From assembly GCA_020439745.1 (NCBI GenBank), contig JAGQSC010000019.1:248001-312000 (forward strand): DNA of 64,000 bases, given 5' to 3'. The translations under genes were made by a program, and so were the position numbers. Under the pieces are notes generated by a model. It worked only from the letters and a program-made list of their open reading frames with translations, did no database searches and was not told where the DNA came from. Position 1 is the stretch's first letter, and each line of letters starts with the position of its first letter. The DNA comes from Acidobacteriota bacterium (GTDB taxonomy: Bacteria; Acidobacteriota; Holophagae; Acanthopleuribacterales; Acanthopleuribacteraceae). Positions 1 through 9,390 of the stretch are shown here, piece after piece.

Positions 1-1
1 T

Positions 2-2380
2 TACGTCACAGTGGAAGACGGCGAGGATCGATACATCCTGGCCGAAGCCCGCCTGGAACATTACCGTTCCCACCTCAAGAAAGAATTGCGCGTTGTGGCT
101 ACGTGTAAAGGAAGTGATTTACTTGGACGCGCTTACTGCCCTCTGTTTCCCTATTTCAAAACGCTGGTCGATCAGGGTGCATTCAGAGTGCTCAGCTCGT
201 CGGATGTCTCCACCGAAGATGGCACAGGGATCGTGCACATGGCTCCAGCCTATGGTGAAGTGGATTTTCAGGTATGTCAGGACCACCAGATTCCTCTAGT
301 CGATCCCGTAGATATGGAGGGCAGGTTCACCGACGAAGTCGTTGATTTTGCGGGTCAACACGTAAAAGACGCTGACCGTCACATCATTCGAACGCTCAAA
401 GAAAGTGGTTCACTGCTGCACCACGGAACGATTGAGCACTCCTACCCCTTTTGCTGGCGTTCCAACACCCCGCTGATCTATAAGGCCATCAGCACCTGGT
501 TCGTGAAAGTGGAACAACTCAAAGACCGCCTGATGGCAAACAACGACCAGATTCACTGGGTCCCAGAATCCATTGGCAGCAATCGATTCGGTAATTGGTT
601 GGCAAATGCACGTGATTGGAACATTTCGCGCAATCGATATTGGGGCACGCCGATCCCTCTGTGGCGCAGCGATGACGGAGACTTGATTGCACTCGGCTCT
701 GTAGCCGAATTGGAAGAAGCAACTGGTGAAGCAGTCCCAGATCTACACTCACATTTCATCGACGGGTTCGAAATCGTACGCAACGGCAAAAAGTACCGGC
801 GCATCCCGGAGGTTTTCGATTGTTGGTTTGAGTCAGGTTCTATGCCCTATGCTCAGAATCATTATCCATTTGAAAACAAGGAAGTGTTTGAGGCTAACTT
901 TCCTGCCGACTTCATTGCTGAAGGACTGGATCAAACGCGCGGTTGGTTTTATACGCTCACGGTGCTATCCACCGCACTCTTTGACAAACCCGCTTTTAAG
1001 AACGTGATCGTCAACGGCCTAATCCTCGCGGAGGACGGCCAAAAGATGTCGAAGCAAAAGAAGAACTATCCGGATCCCATGGAAGTCATCCACCAGTACG
1101 GTGCGGACTGTCTGCGTTCGTACTTGATCGACTCGCCGGTCGTGCGTGCAGAGCCACTGAGGTTCCAAGAAAAGGGTATCGTTCAAATCTTCCGGAAGGT
1201 GGTGTCTCCCTTTTGGAATGCCTACAGTTTCTTTGTGACCTACGCCAATTTGGATGACTATCAGCCTCAACCATCGCTTACGGATTCACGCAATGATCTG
1301 GACCGTTGGATCATTTCGAAATTTCAGACGCTCGTTTCCAATGTGACCCAACACATGGAAGGCTCTTATCTGTACAACGTGATTCCGGAACTGGAAGAGT
1401 TTGTCGACTTGATGACCAATTGGTACATTCGCCGTTCCCGTCGCAGGTTCTGGCGCGCTGACAACGATCGCGACAAGCAGGACGCGTACAACACCCTTTA
1501 TTACGTCTTGACCGAGTTTTCCAAAGTCATGGCACCTTGTCTGCCGTTTACCTGCGAAGCCATCTACCAGAACTTGGTGCGGCGTGTGGATAAAGAAGCG
1601 CCCTTGAGCGTTCACCTTTGCGATTACCCACGCGTTCAGGCGTCTCTAGTTCGATCGAATCTTGAGTCCGACATGCAGTTGGCACGTACGATCGTCAATA
1701 TTGGCCGCTCCTTGCGCGCTAAGCACGACCTCAAAGTAAGGCAGCCACTGCGTGCCATGTCAGTGGTGGTGCCCTCCGACCAACGCGAGGCGGTTAAGAG
1801 ATTGGCTGAGGTGGTTGAGGAAGAACTGAACATCAAAGGGGTTGAGGTGTTGGAGGATGAAACGGAACTGGTCACCTACAGTGCTCGTCCCAACCTCAAA
1901 GTGTTAGGTCCACGCCTGGGCAAAGCACTGAGAGATGTCGGTGCGGGCGTGCGCGCGTTGAGCCACAAACAGCTCGCAGCGTTCCTGCGCGATAACCGCA
2001 TCGTGGTGGCAGGCCACGAACTAAGCGGAGATGACCTTCTGATCGACCGCCAAGAACGCGAAGAGACTGTGGTACTCAGCGAGAACGATGTGGTGGTCGC
2101 ATTGGACACACACCTGACACCTGAGCTCCTACTGGAAGGCGATGCACGCGAGTTGGTGAACCGCATCCAGAACGCCAGAAAAGAGGCCGGCTACCGTGTC
2201 GAAGACCGGATCATGCTGGAAATCGCGGGTGAATGGACGACAGAACTTCTGCGCGTGCACGGTGATGAAATTGCCCGAGAAACCTTGTCGGTTAGCATGG
2301 ATCAAGGGTTTGATCCGGATGCAACCCACACATGGAACGTCAATGGAAAAGATGTGACGGTGCGCATGCGCCGCGCTTGA
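2..2380 (+). CDS. ileS: Isoleucyl-tRNA synthetase, type 2 (5' end outside window)
   Basis: Cytoplasmic enzyme that charges tRNA-Ile with isoleucine. The reading frame is open from base 2 and about 792 codons are visible; the HIGH motif and true start lie upstream. Visible parts: CP1 editing domain (TEDGTGIVHMAP), the RYWGTPIPLW core motif near residue 205, a class I signature loop GQKMSKQKKNYPDP (KMSKS variant with Q) and an anticodon-binding region containing RAKHDLKVRQPL. That last motif and the lack of a C-terminal zinc finger fit the eukaryote/archaeal-like type 2 IleRS, a class that in other bacteria is often insensitive to mupirocin. The family assignment is firm; the drug phenotype is inference. 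The stop lies 2 bases from the convergent tspO stop. Confidence 0.96.
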   Translation, partial: YVTVEDGEDRYILAEARLEHYRSHLKKELRVVATCKGSDLLGRAYCPLFPYFKTLVDQGAFRVLSSSDVSTEDGTGIVHMAPAYGEVDFQVCQDHQIPLVDPVDMEGRFTDEVVDFAGQHVKDADRHIIRTLKESGSLLHHGTIEHSYPFCWRSNTPLIYKAISTWFVKVEQLKDRLMANNDQIHWVPESIGSNRFGNWLANARDWNISRNRYWGTPIPLWRSDDGDLIALGSVAELEEATGEAVPDLHSHFIDGFEIVRNGKKYRRIPEVFDCWFESGSMPYAQNHYPFENKEVFEANFPADFIAEGLDQTRGWFYTLTVLSTALFDKPAFKNVIVNGLILAEDGQKMSKQKKNYPDPMEVIHQYGADCLRSYLIDSPVVRAEPLRFQEKGIVQIFRKVVSPFWNAYSFFVTYANLDDYQPQPSLTDSRNDLDRWIISKFQTLVSNVTQHMEGSYLYNVIPELEEFVDLMTNWYIRRSRRRFWRADNDRDKQDAYNTLYYVLTEFSKVMAPCLPFTCEAIYQNLVRRVDKEAPLSVHLCDYPRVQASLVRSNLESDMQLARTIVNIGRSLRAKHDLKVRQPLRAMSVVVPSDQREAVKRLAEVVEEELNIKGVEVLEDETELVTYSARPNLKVLGPRLGKALRDVGAGVRALSHKQLAAFLRDNRIVVAGHELSGDDLLIDRQEREETVVLSENDVVVALDTHLTPELLLEGDARELVNRIQNARKEAGYRVEDRIMLEIAGEWTTELLRVHGDEIARETLSVSMDQGFDPDATHTWNVNGKDVTVRMRRA

Positions 2381-2382
2381 AT

Positions 2383-2847
2383 TTAGCGATTCAACCAGTA
2401 AAGAGACACGCTAAAGACGCCGATATATCCAGTCCAAAGAAGGTAGGGGAGCAAGAGGCCCGCCGCAGCGCGGGAGTTCTTCTCGAAATATACGACGTTC
2501 ATTAGAACCGCCAAACCCAGCCCCAACGCGCAAAGTACGGCTAGGCCCAAGCTCTTCTCGGAATAAAGCACAAACGACCAAGCGACCACTAACCCCAGTT
2601 GAATGCCCAGCAACCACCAAGCAGTTACGGATTCTCGGGACACACCACGTCGTGTCCATACCAGCCAGGAGCTAATGGAGATCAAAGCGAAATTGATCGA
2701 CCAAAGTGGCGCCATCCATTGTTGTTCCAGAGACCAGGACGGCTTTTCTAAGAACTCAAACCAAGCATCCGGCTTAAAAAGACTGGCTACGAAACCAATG
2801 CCGAACACGATGATCACAATCATGACGAGTGAACCCAGCTGCCGCAT
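2383..2847 (-). CDS. tspO: TspO/MBR family membrane protein
   Basis: A 154-residue protein with five predicted membrane segments, the usual size for TspO, the bacterial relative of the mitochondrial translocator protein that binds tetrapyrroles. Seen in sequence: the early KPSWSLEQQW motif after the first helix, the conserved Trp-rich second helix (APLWSINFAL), and the final LLPYLLWTGYIGVFSVSLYWLN segment typical of the family (shown by its Trp, Tyr and Asn residues). The gene is convergent with ileS and leads into the 42-base gap before the ABC exporter on the same strand, so it probably sits downstream of that exporter in one transcript. In known relatives it is linked to porphyrin or oxidative-stress signalling; no local evidence specifies the ligand. 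Confidence 0.88.
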   Translation of the reverse strand: MRQLGSLVMIVIIVFGIGFVASLFKPDAWFEFLEKPSWSLEQQWMAPLWSINFALISISSWLVWTRRGVSRESVTAWWLLGIQLGLVVAWSFVLYSEKSLGLAVLCALGLGLAVLMNVVYFEKNSRAAAGLLLPYLLWTGYIGVFSVSLYWLNR

Positions 2848-2889
2848 AACGCCTCCGCGTTGGATTGTCCAATAAACGATAACAGATCG

Positions 2890-4644
2890 TCAACTGACTC
2901 GATCGAACTGTCGCTCGATCAGATCGCGGTAAGCACCACCCCGATCCATCAGCTGTGTATGGGTGCCTTGTTCTACTAACTGGCCTTGATTTAAGACAAT
3001 CACGCGATCAGCATCTCTTACTGTGGACAGGCGGTGCGCGATGATCAGTGTCGTTCGTCCTTGCATCAGTCGATCCAGCGCCTGCTTAACCAGAAACTCA
3101 CTTTCCGCATCTAGTGCGCTGGTCGCCTCGTCCAATACTAAGATTGCAGGGTTCTTGAGCACAGCTCGTGCGATAGCGATCCGTTGCTTTTGGCCACCGC
3201 TCAACCTAACCCCTCGCTCTCCCACTTCGGTGGCAAATCCGGACGGGAAACCCATGGTGAACTCGTAGGCGTTGGCCACTTTCGCAGCCTCGATCACCTC
3301 GGCATCACTGGCTGCGGGTCGGCCATACCGTATGTTGTCCGCAATGGACATGGAAAACAGGGTGGGTTCCTGAGGCACGACACCTATTTGCTCGCGTAGC
3401 CAGTGTGGATTCAAGTCGGCATATGGAACCTGGTCGAGGCTTATTTTGCCGGCCTGTGGATCATAGAATCGGGTAATCAGTGAAGCCACCGTTGATTTAC
3501 CACTCCCTGATCGACCGACCAACGCCACCACCTCACCTGGGGCAATGTGTAACGTCAGATTTCGAATGGCCAGCACGTCAGGTCGCGTAGGATAGGCGAA
3601 TTGAACGTCGTCAAGCATCAACTCACCGCGGCATGAATCAGGGACCAGGCCGCCTTCATGCGATATTTCGGGTTGGCGATCAAGGATCTCAAATAATCGG
3701 TCAGCGGCACCCACTGACCGCATGAAATCTGCAAAGAGACTGCCTAACGCACCCACCGAAAAGGCGACAATCATGGCATATAGCAAAAAGGAGGTAAGAC
3801 TCCCCAAACTCAATACCCCATCCATGACCAAATGACCACCGTGCCACAGCACAAGCGCAATCGCCGCGTAGCCGATAAACGTCAGAACACCTTGGAACCA
3901 AGCAATCTTACTAGTCCGGCTCTGATGTGAGGAAAAGGCCTTTTCCACAGTAGCACCATACCGGCTTGCCGCCTCTTTCTCGCGGGCAAAGGCGCGCACG
4001 ATGCGCACGCCCGACAATGTCTCTTCGGCCACTTCATTAGCTCTAGCGAGATCGTCCTGCACTTGGCGGGACATGGTCCGAATGACCCGCGAGAACCAAA
4101 TTGAACCCGCAGTTACTGGGGGGATCACAATAAGCATGATCAGTGTCAAACGCGGCGAGGTGTAAAACAACAGTGCTATTCCACCCAGGGCGGACGCCAA
4201 GTTTCGCAACACCATCGAGATATTGACACTCACCGTGTTTTGCAGCACTGTCGTGTCCGAAGTGAGCCTGCTCAGCAGCTCGCCCGTACGTCGGGCATCA
4301 AAAAAACCCACTTCCTGAGCCATGATGTGCTGATAAGTTTGACTTTGCAGACGGGTGACAATCCGGTAACCGGCTACGGTGAATAGGTAATACCGCAGCG
4401 CCACCGCTGCCCCCTGAACGGCGAAAATAGCGACCAGGATCAGCGCGGTTTGATCGATGGAAGCCAAGCCATCACCGATCGCGCTGTCTATTAGTATGCG
4501 GACAGCCTGTGGGTAGGCGAGTCCCATGACACTGCCCACCAGCAGGAATACGGTTGCTAGGGTCAGGACACGCCATTCCGGTTTTGCCAGAGCAAGAATC
4601 CGTGTCAACTTGGGCCACAACGCTGGCCTGTTCAATTTCGCCAT
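2890..4644 (-). CDS. ABC exporter, fused membrane and ATPase domains (MsbA/ABCB-like)
   Basis: A 584-residue half-transporter that would act as a homodimer in the inner membrane. Residues ~1-320 form the six-helix type-1 exporter domain; residues ~340-580 are the ATPase with Walker A GRSGSGKST, signature LSGGQKQRIAIARA, Walker B ILVLDEATSALD and the H-loop AHRLSTV. Length and organisation match MsbA or multidrug-type exporters; the substrate cannot be read from sequence. The start ATG at 4644 has only a weak ribosome site, and a good promoter lies so close (-10 at 4650-4655) that the mRNA would begin at or near the start codon. tspO follows on the same strand. Confidence 0.93.
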   Translation of the reverse strand: MAKLNRPALWPKLTRILALAKPEWRVLTLATVFLLVGSVMGLAYPQAVRILIDSAIGDGLASIDQTALILVAIFAVQGAAVALRYYLFTVAGYRIVTRLQSQTYQHIMAQEVGFFDARRTGELLSRLTSDTTVLQNTVSVNISMVLRNLASALGGIALLFYTSPRLTLIMLIVIPPVTAGSIWFSRVIRTMSRQVQDDLARANEVAEETLSGVRIVRAFAREKEAASRYGATVEKAFSSHQSRTSKIAWFQGVLTFIGYAAIALVLWHGGHLVMDGVLSLGSLTSFLLYAMIVAFSVGALGSLFADFMRSVGAADRLFEILDRQPEISHEGGLVPDSCRGELMLDDVQFAYPTRPDVLAIRNLTLHIAPGEVVALVGRSGSGKSTVASLITRFYDPQAGKISLDQVPYADLNPHWLREQIGVVPQEPTLFSMSIADNIRYGRPAASDAEVIEAAKVANAYEFTMGFPSGFATEVGERGVRLSGGQKQRIAIARAVLKNPAILVLDEATSALDAESEFLVKQALDRLMQGRTTLIIAHRLSTVRDADRVIVLNQGQLVEQGTHTQLMDRGGAYRDLIERQFDRVS

Positions 4645-4649
4645 GCCCC

Positions 4650-4678
4650 ATTCTACGCAAGAAGCGCGTGCGAGTTAA
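4650..4678 (-). promoter_or_regulatory. Sigma70-like promoter of the ABC exporter, predicting a leaderless mRNA
   Basis: On the minus strand TTAACT (4678-4673) is followed after exactly 17 bases by TAGAAT (4655-4650). Transcription 6-8 bases past the -10 box would begin at about 4643-4644, the A of the exporter start codon. Spacing is ideal, the -10 matches 5 of 6 and the -35 4 of 6 consensus bases. Confidence 0.5.
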
Positions 4679-4683
4679 TTTTC

Positions 4684-4712
4684 TTGACCCCTCGCACGTG
4701 CCCGATTACAAT
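4684..4712 (+). promoter_or_regulatory. Sigma70-like promoter of the cbb3 oxidase operon
   Basis: TTGACC at 4684-4689, a 17-base spacer and TACAAT at 4707-4712 make a near-consensus promoter, with transcription expected near 4719 and a leader of about 34 bases before the ccoI ATG at 4753. The -35 TTG is in frame with ccoI and could be mistaken for a start codon; the promoter argues against that. No clear FNR/ANR-type palindrome (TTGAT-N4-ATCAA) is visible beside it. Confidence 0.6.
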
Positions 4713-4752
4713 TGCGGATTGCCGGGTCTTATACTCATATTTGTTCAGGTTC

Positions 4753-7143
4753 ATGCATCATTACCACCAAACAAACACAGATGGGCTTTGCCTGCATTGC
4801 GCGCGAGAGACTCCGTTGGACCGCAACTTCTGTTGCAGCGGATGCGAGACGGTGTTCCAAATCATCCAACAACGTGGATGGACCGATTATTACCGCTTGC
4901 AAAAGATCTCGCGGACCGACATGCCCGACTTGCGCGAACATAAACGGGTTACCTACGATTTTCTTGAAAGCGAAACTTATCGAAAACAGCATCTGCATGA
5001 ACAGGCAGATGGTACCTTCACATGTCATTGGTTCATCGATGGCATGACCTGCGCCGCATGCGTATGGCTCATCGAAAAAGGGTTGAAACAACGTATCGGC
5101 GTGCACGAAGCCCGCGCGTTCCTCGACCGCGGCGAATTGAGTTTGAGTGTCGATGCGCGGTTCGACCACCGGTCGGCCGCGGAAGAACTAGATGCTCTGG
5201 GTTACCAAGTCAAGCTCTCCCCCCACCAAGGCGACAATGGGACTCAATCGACCGAGCTACTGCGCTTAGGCATTTCAGGTGCCCTGGCCGCCAATATGAT
5301 GCTCATGACCATGCCGCTCTATACTGGTGGGCTTGAGTCGGATGCGTTTGGCGTTCTGTTTGGCGGGATTACTGCGGTCCTTTCCATACCAGTCATCCTG
5401 TATGCCGCACGGCCGTTTTTTGTTAAGGCCTGGGCTGGTCTGCGAAACCGGCGTTTGAGTTTGGATTTGCCTATTTCGATCGGGCTGGTGAGTGCGGAGT
5501 GCCTGAGCATCCATCAGTTACTCACACGTCAATTACACCATCTCTATTTCGATTCAATGGCCATGCTCGTGTTTTTCCTGCTCATTGGCAGGTTCATCCA
5601 ACAAAGAGGCGTAAATCAAGCGCTGCGTCACACACGACAGCTGGTGGCCACCATGCCCCAGATTGTTCAACGATGGGATGGGGTGTCTTGGTCTTCTGTC
5701 ACTGCGCAACAAATCGAGCCAGGTGATCTGATTCGCATCGAGTCCGGCAACCTCGTTCCCGTGGATGGCCAACTCCGCAGCGACGATGCAGTGCTCAGCC
5801 TGCATGTGGTCAGTGGCGAATCGGAACCCATCCATCAAAGAGAAGGGTCTCCTGTTCCAGCGGGCGCGATCAACTTAGGCTGTTCCCTTGAAATCTGCGC
5901 CAGTTCCCGTTTCAGTGATTCTGATAGCGAGCGACTGAGGGATTTGGCGAATCGTCTGAAGTCTCAGGTCATACCCGCAAGCGAGCAGACTTTGGCATCG
6001 GTATTTACCACAACCGTGCTGATCACGGCTCTAGCTGCCTTCCTGACCCATTTGGACCACATCGAATTCGCCTTTAGAAGTGCGCTGACGATTCTGATCG
6101 TTGCCTGCCCCTGTGCGTTGGCATTGGCACGACCCACAGCATTAGCCACGGCCTTTCGTCAGGCTTCCAATTTGGGGATTTGGGTGCGGTCCACAGATGC
6201 ATGGCGACGAGCGCCAATGATAAGCCGCGTTATCTTCGATAAGACCGGTGTGCTGACAGAGGGTTGTCCAGGGTTAATTCGCAGTCACTGGCTCACACCA
6301 CGAGAACATTGGTTAAAGGGTGCCATCATCGCCCTTGAACGGGATTTGAATCACCCTATTGCTCAGGCCTTCAGAACAGCTTTCGCGGTGTCGGCTGAAC
6401 CGACATCCGTGACAGAAATTCGTGTCACACCGGGCCAAGGCGTTCAAGGCCGTGTCGACGGACATCATGTGGTTTTGACGGCACCCCATGCATGTACCGA
6501 TCAAGCCATTCATGCGGCGTTTTCTGAATTTCCTACCTCACCCACAGCCACACAAGTCTTGGTGCTAATCGATGGCCAACCTGCGGCGTTGTTTGAATTT
6601 GAAGATCGACCGCGACCAGAAGCTCCATCGGCACTTGCCGACCTCAGCCACATGGAGGTGAGCGTCTTGTCAGGCGACCGACCTGGCCCAGTCCAGTCCG
6701 TTTGCCATCAACTCGGGATTGAGCGCTTCCAGGCAGCTATGAACCCAACGGACAAATTGCAGGCCGTCACGGAACTGGTACATACCGGCCATCAGGTGGC
6801 TGTGATCGGAGATGGGCTCAATGACATGGGCGCGCTGGGTACAGCCACAATAGGAGTGACACATGCGCAGGCCACTGAGGCCGCCATTCAGATGGCCGAT
6901 GTCGTTCTGGCAAGGCCCGATCTCCGATTGATCCCTTTGTTTCTCGAGTTGAGTCGGCGCGCACAGCGTGCGACCAAACAGGGCATCACCCTATCTTTGT
7001 TTTACAACGTCATCACAGTCTTCCTTGCTTGGCAGGGGCTTATTGGCCCACTATGGGCAGCCATTCTGATGCCGCTGAGCTCACTTTCTGTGATTGCCAT
7101 TGCCAACTACACCGTGAAAGGGGACTTTCGATGGGCATCTTGA
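4753..7143 (+). CDS. ccoI: Copper-transporting P1B-type ATPase of the cbb3 operon (CcoI/FixI)
   Basis: A 796-residue heavy-metal P-type ATPase that exports Cu(I) for assembly of the CuB site of cbb3 oxidase. Order of parts: an N-terminal cysteine-rich zinc-ribbon-like segment (CLHCARE..CCSGC) typical of CcoI, a heavy-metal-associated domain with GMTCAACVW, membrane helices, the actuator loop with SGES, the metal-binding helix with ACPCALALARP, the phosphorylation site FDKTGVLT and the hinge GDGLNDMGAL. I chose ATG 4753 because an upstream in-frame TTG at 4684 is the -35 box of the promoter. The 3' end overlaps ccoS by 13 bases. It is the first gene of the oxidase operon, which suggests copper supply is made together with the enzyme. 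Confidence 0.95.
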   Translation: MHHYHQTNTDGLCLHCARETPLDRNFCCSGCETVFQIIQQRGWTDYYRLQKISRTDMPDLREHKRVTYDFLESETYRKQHLHEQADGTFTCHWFIDGMTCAACVWLIEKGLKQRIGVHEARAFLDRGELSLSVDARFDHRSAAEELDALGYQVKLSPHQGDNGTQSTELLRLGISGALAANMMLMTMPLYTGGLESDAFGVLFGGITAVLSIPVILYAARPFFVKAWAGLRNRRLSLDLPISIGLVSAECLSIHQLLTRQLHHLYFDSMAMLVFFLLIGRFIQQRGVNQALRHTRQLVATMPQIVQRWDGVSWSSVTAQQIEPGDLIRIESGNLVPVDGQLRSDDAVLSLHVVSGESEPIHQREGSPVPAGAINLGCSLEICASSRFSDSDSERLRDLANRLKSQVIPASEQTLASVFTTTVLITALAAFLTHLDHIEFAFRSALTILIVACPCALALARPTALATAFRQASNLGIWVRSTDAWRRAPMISRVIFDKTGVLTEGCPGLIRSHWLTPREHWLKGAIIALERDLNHPIAQAFRTAFAVSAEPTSVTEIRVTPGQGVQGRVDGHHVVLTAPHACTDQAIHAAFSEFPTSPTATQVLVLIDGQPAALFEFEDRPRPEAPSALADLSHMEVSVLSGDRPGPVQSVCHQLGIERFQAAMNPTDKLQAVTELVHTGHQVAVIGDGLNDMGALGTATIGVTHAQATEAAIQMADVVLARPDLRLIPLFLELSRRAQRATKQGITLSLFYNVITVFLAWQGLIGPLWAAILMPLSSLSVIAIANYTVKGDFRWAS

Positions 7144-7298
7144 TCATGTTGGTTCCCGTCACGCTGATTCTGGCCGCGATTTCTGTGGCCGCTTACATTT
7201 GGGCCCACCGTAACCATCAATTCGACGATTTGGACACGCCGGCCTACCGAATTCTGTTTGAAGAACCTGAGGAAAGGAACGAAAATCATGAGTCTTGA
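7131..7298 (+). CDS. ccoS: cbb3 oxidase maturation protein CcoS
   Basis: A 55-residue single-pass membrane protein beginning MGILIMLVPV, followed by the family hallmark QFDDLDTPAYRILF. CcoS is needed for cofactor insertion (haem b and CuB) into CcoN in characterised systems. The ATG at 7131 lies inside the end of ccoI, and the gene end overlaps the ccoNO start by 11 bases, so translation is probably coupled along the run. The short acidic tail (EEPEERNENHES) is normal for the family. Confidence 0.93.
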   Translation: MGILIMLVPVTLILAAISVAAYIWAHRNHQFDDLDTPAYRILFEEPEERNENHES

Positions 7299-9387
7299 GC
7301 GATTTTCTTACGATGACGCCATCGTCCGTAAGTTCATATGGGCATCCGTGGTTTGGGGCGCCGTTGGCATGTTGGTTGGCGTCATTATCGCCATGCAACT
7401 GGCCGACTGGCACCTGAATTTTGGCACTTCGTGGCTAACTTTTGGTCGCCTGCGGCCACTACACACTAACGCGGTCATTTTTGCCTTTGCCGGCAACGCC
7501 TTTTTTGCGGGTATCTATTACTCGACCCAGCGTCTACTGAAGGCAAGGATGTTCTCCGACGGCCTTTCAAAACTCCATTTCTGGGGTTGGCAAGCCATTA
7601 TTGTGGCCGCTGCCATCACCTTACCGCTCGGTCTGAGCACAGCTAAGGAATATGCCGAACTGGAATGGCCCATTGATATTGCCATCGCAGTGGTTTGGGT
7701 GATATTTGCCATTAACTTCTTCGGCACCATTGCCAAGCGCCGCGAACGGCACTTGTATGTTGCGATCTGGTTCTACATCGCTACGGTCATCACGGTCGCC
7801 ATTCTTCATATCTTCAATTCACTGGCCATTCCGGTTGGACTCTTCAAAAGTTATTCTGTGTATGCTGGCGTTCAGGACGCTTTGGTGCAGTGGTGGTACG
7901 GGCACAATGCGGTTGCTTTCTTCCTCACGACCCCCTTCCTAGGTTTGATGTACTACTTCATGCCCAAGGCCGCCGATGGACCTATTTATTCGTACCGGCT
8001 CTCCATCATCCATTTTTGGTCGCTCATATTTCTGTACATCTGGACCGGTCCACACCATTTGCTCTACACGTCGTTACCCGACTGGGCGCAGACTGTGGGG
8101 ATGCTCTTCAGCTTAATGCTGATAGCGCCATCATGGGGCGGCATGATCAATGGGTTGCTTACTCTGCGTGGAGGATGGGACAAACTGCGTCAAGACCCCA
8201 TCCTCAAGTTCATGGTGGTTGCGATCACGTTCTACGGCATGTCTACTTTCGAAGGGCCCATGCTCTCCATCAAGTCACTGAACAAACTGTCCCATTACAC
8301 CGATTGGACTATTTCCCACGTTCACGGTGGCGCTTTGGGATGGGTAGGCTTCTTGTCTTTCGGCTGTATCTACTGGATGTTACCAAGGCTCTACCGAACC
8401 AAACTGTACTCCGAAAAACTGGCCAACATGCATTTCTGGCTGGGTCTGGTGGGTATCCTGATTTACATGATTGCCATGTACATCTCAGGCATTACCCAGG
8501 GGCTCATGTGGTTGGATTTCGATGATCAGGGTTATTTGGTCTATCCCAACTTTGTGGAGACCGTGGTGAACCTGATTCCCTTTTACTATCTTCGGGCATT
8601 GGGCGGCGCTCTATATCTGATAGGCGCCTTCATCATGGTGTTCAACATGGTGAAAACGGCAAAATCAGCCACAGACCTCAGCGATCAAACCGCTGAAGCA
8701 CCCGCACGCAAGACCGATCCACTGGTTGGCAAGTTCCATATGCGCCTGGAAGGCGCGCCACTGATGTTTACTGTCGGTGTCACCGTTGCCGTCTTGATTG
8801 GTGGGATTCTAGAAATTGTTCCCATGCTCGCCATTGAATCCAATGTACCCAGCATCAGTTCAGTCAAACCTTACTCTCCCCTAGAACTGATTGGGCGGGA
8901 CATATACATTCGCGAAGGCTGCAACAATTGCCATTCTCAAATGGTTCGACCCATTCGCGCTGAGACCGAGCGGTACGGCGAGTATTCAAAAGCCGGTGAA
9001 TTCGTCTACGACCACCCATTCCTTTGGGGATCCAAGCGAACTGGGCCCGACCTTCATCGCGTGGGAGGGAGGTATCCAAACCTGTGGCACTTGAGGCATA
9101 TGGAGGATCCCCGCACCGTGGTTGCCGGTTCGATCATGCCTAACTACGCATGGTTGCTTCAGGCCGACACGGACTATTCAGACATCCAGGACGTCGTTTC
9201 GGCCATGACCAAGCTTGGTGTTCCTTATAACGAAACTGACATCAGGCAAGCCGAAGCCAACGCCCGCGCACAAGCAGCAGCCATTGGACAAGACCTCGCC
9301 CAATCCGGTGCTCAAGATATGGCAGACAAAGAAATCTCTGCTCTGATTGCCTATCTGCAGCGTCTGGGTACGGACATTAAGGAGTAA
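7288..9387 (+). CDS. ccoNO: cbb3-type cytochrome c oxidase, fused subunits I and II (CcoN-CcoO)
   Basis: A 699-residue fusion of two normally separate subunits of the high-affinity terminal oxidase in the inner membrane. Residues ~1-460 are CcoN, with haem and copper ligands in HTNAVIFAF, WWYGHNAVAFF, WTGPHHLLYT and TISHVHGGALGW. After a hydrophilic linker (~465-495) a membrane anchor leads into CcoO, residues ~495-699, with one c-type haem site (CNNCHSQMVRP) and a distal Met in SIMPNYAWLL. Start ATG 7288 has GAGGAAAGG about 12 bases upstream; the earlier in-frame ATG at 7258 lies within ccoS. There is no stop or slippery site between the halves. Fused ccoNO is known from Bacteroidota and some other phyla. 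Confidence 0.96.
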   Translation: MSLERFSYDDAIVRKFIWASVVWGAVGMLVGVIIAMQLADWHLNFGTSWLTFGRLRPLHTNAVIFAFAGNAFFAGIYYSTQRLLKARMFSDGLSKLHFWGWQAIIVAAAITLPLGLSTAKEYAELEWPIDIAIAVVWVIFAINFFGTIAKRRERHLYVAIWFYIATVITVAILHIFNSLAIPVGLFKSYSVYAGVQDALVQWWYGHNAVAFFLTTPFLGLMYYFMPKAADGPIYSYRLSIIHFWSLIFLYIWTGPHHLLYTSLPDWAQTVGMLFSLMLIAPSWGGMINGLLTLRGGWDKLRQDPILKFMVVAITFYGMSTFEGPMLSIKSLNKLSHYTDWTISHVHGGALGWVGFLSFGCIYWMLPRLYRTKLYSEKLANMHFWLGLVGILIYMIAMYISGITQGLMWLDFDDQGYLVYPNFVETVVNLIPFYYLRALGGALYLIGAFIMVFNMVKTAKSATDLSDQTAEAPARKTDPLVGKFHMRLEGAPLMFTVGVTVAVLIGGILEIVPMLAIESNVPSISSVKPYSPLELIGRDIYIREGCNNCHSQMVRPIRAETERYGEYSKAGEFVYDHPFLWGSKRTGPDLHRVGGRYPNLWHLRHMEDPRTVVAGSIMPNYAWLLQADTDYSDIQDVVSAMTKLGVPYNETDIRQAEANARAQAAAIGQDLAQSGAQDMADKEISALIAYLQRLGTDIKE

Positions 9388-9390
9388 CAG

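Noticed and set aside
2377-2394. Terminator hairpin TTGAAT / ATTCAA between ileS and tspO
   Set aside because: The 6-bp AT-rich stem is weak and no T-run follows on either strand.
4684-4752. N-terminal extension of ccoI from TTG 4684
   Set aside because: The TTG is part of a near-consensus -35 box, with its -10 inside the supposed coding part; ATG 4753 fits the family start.
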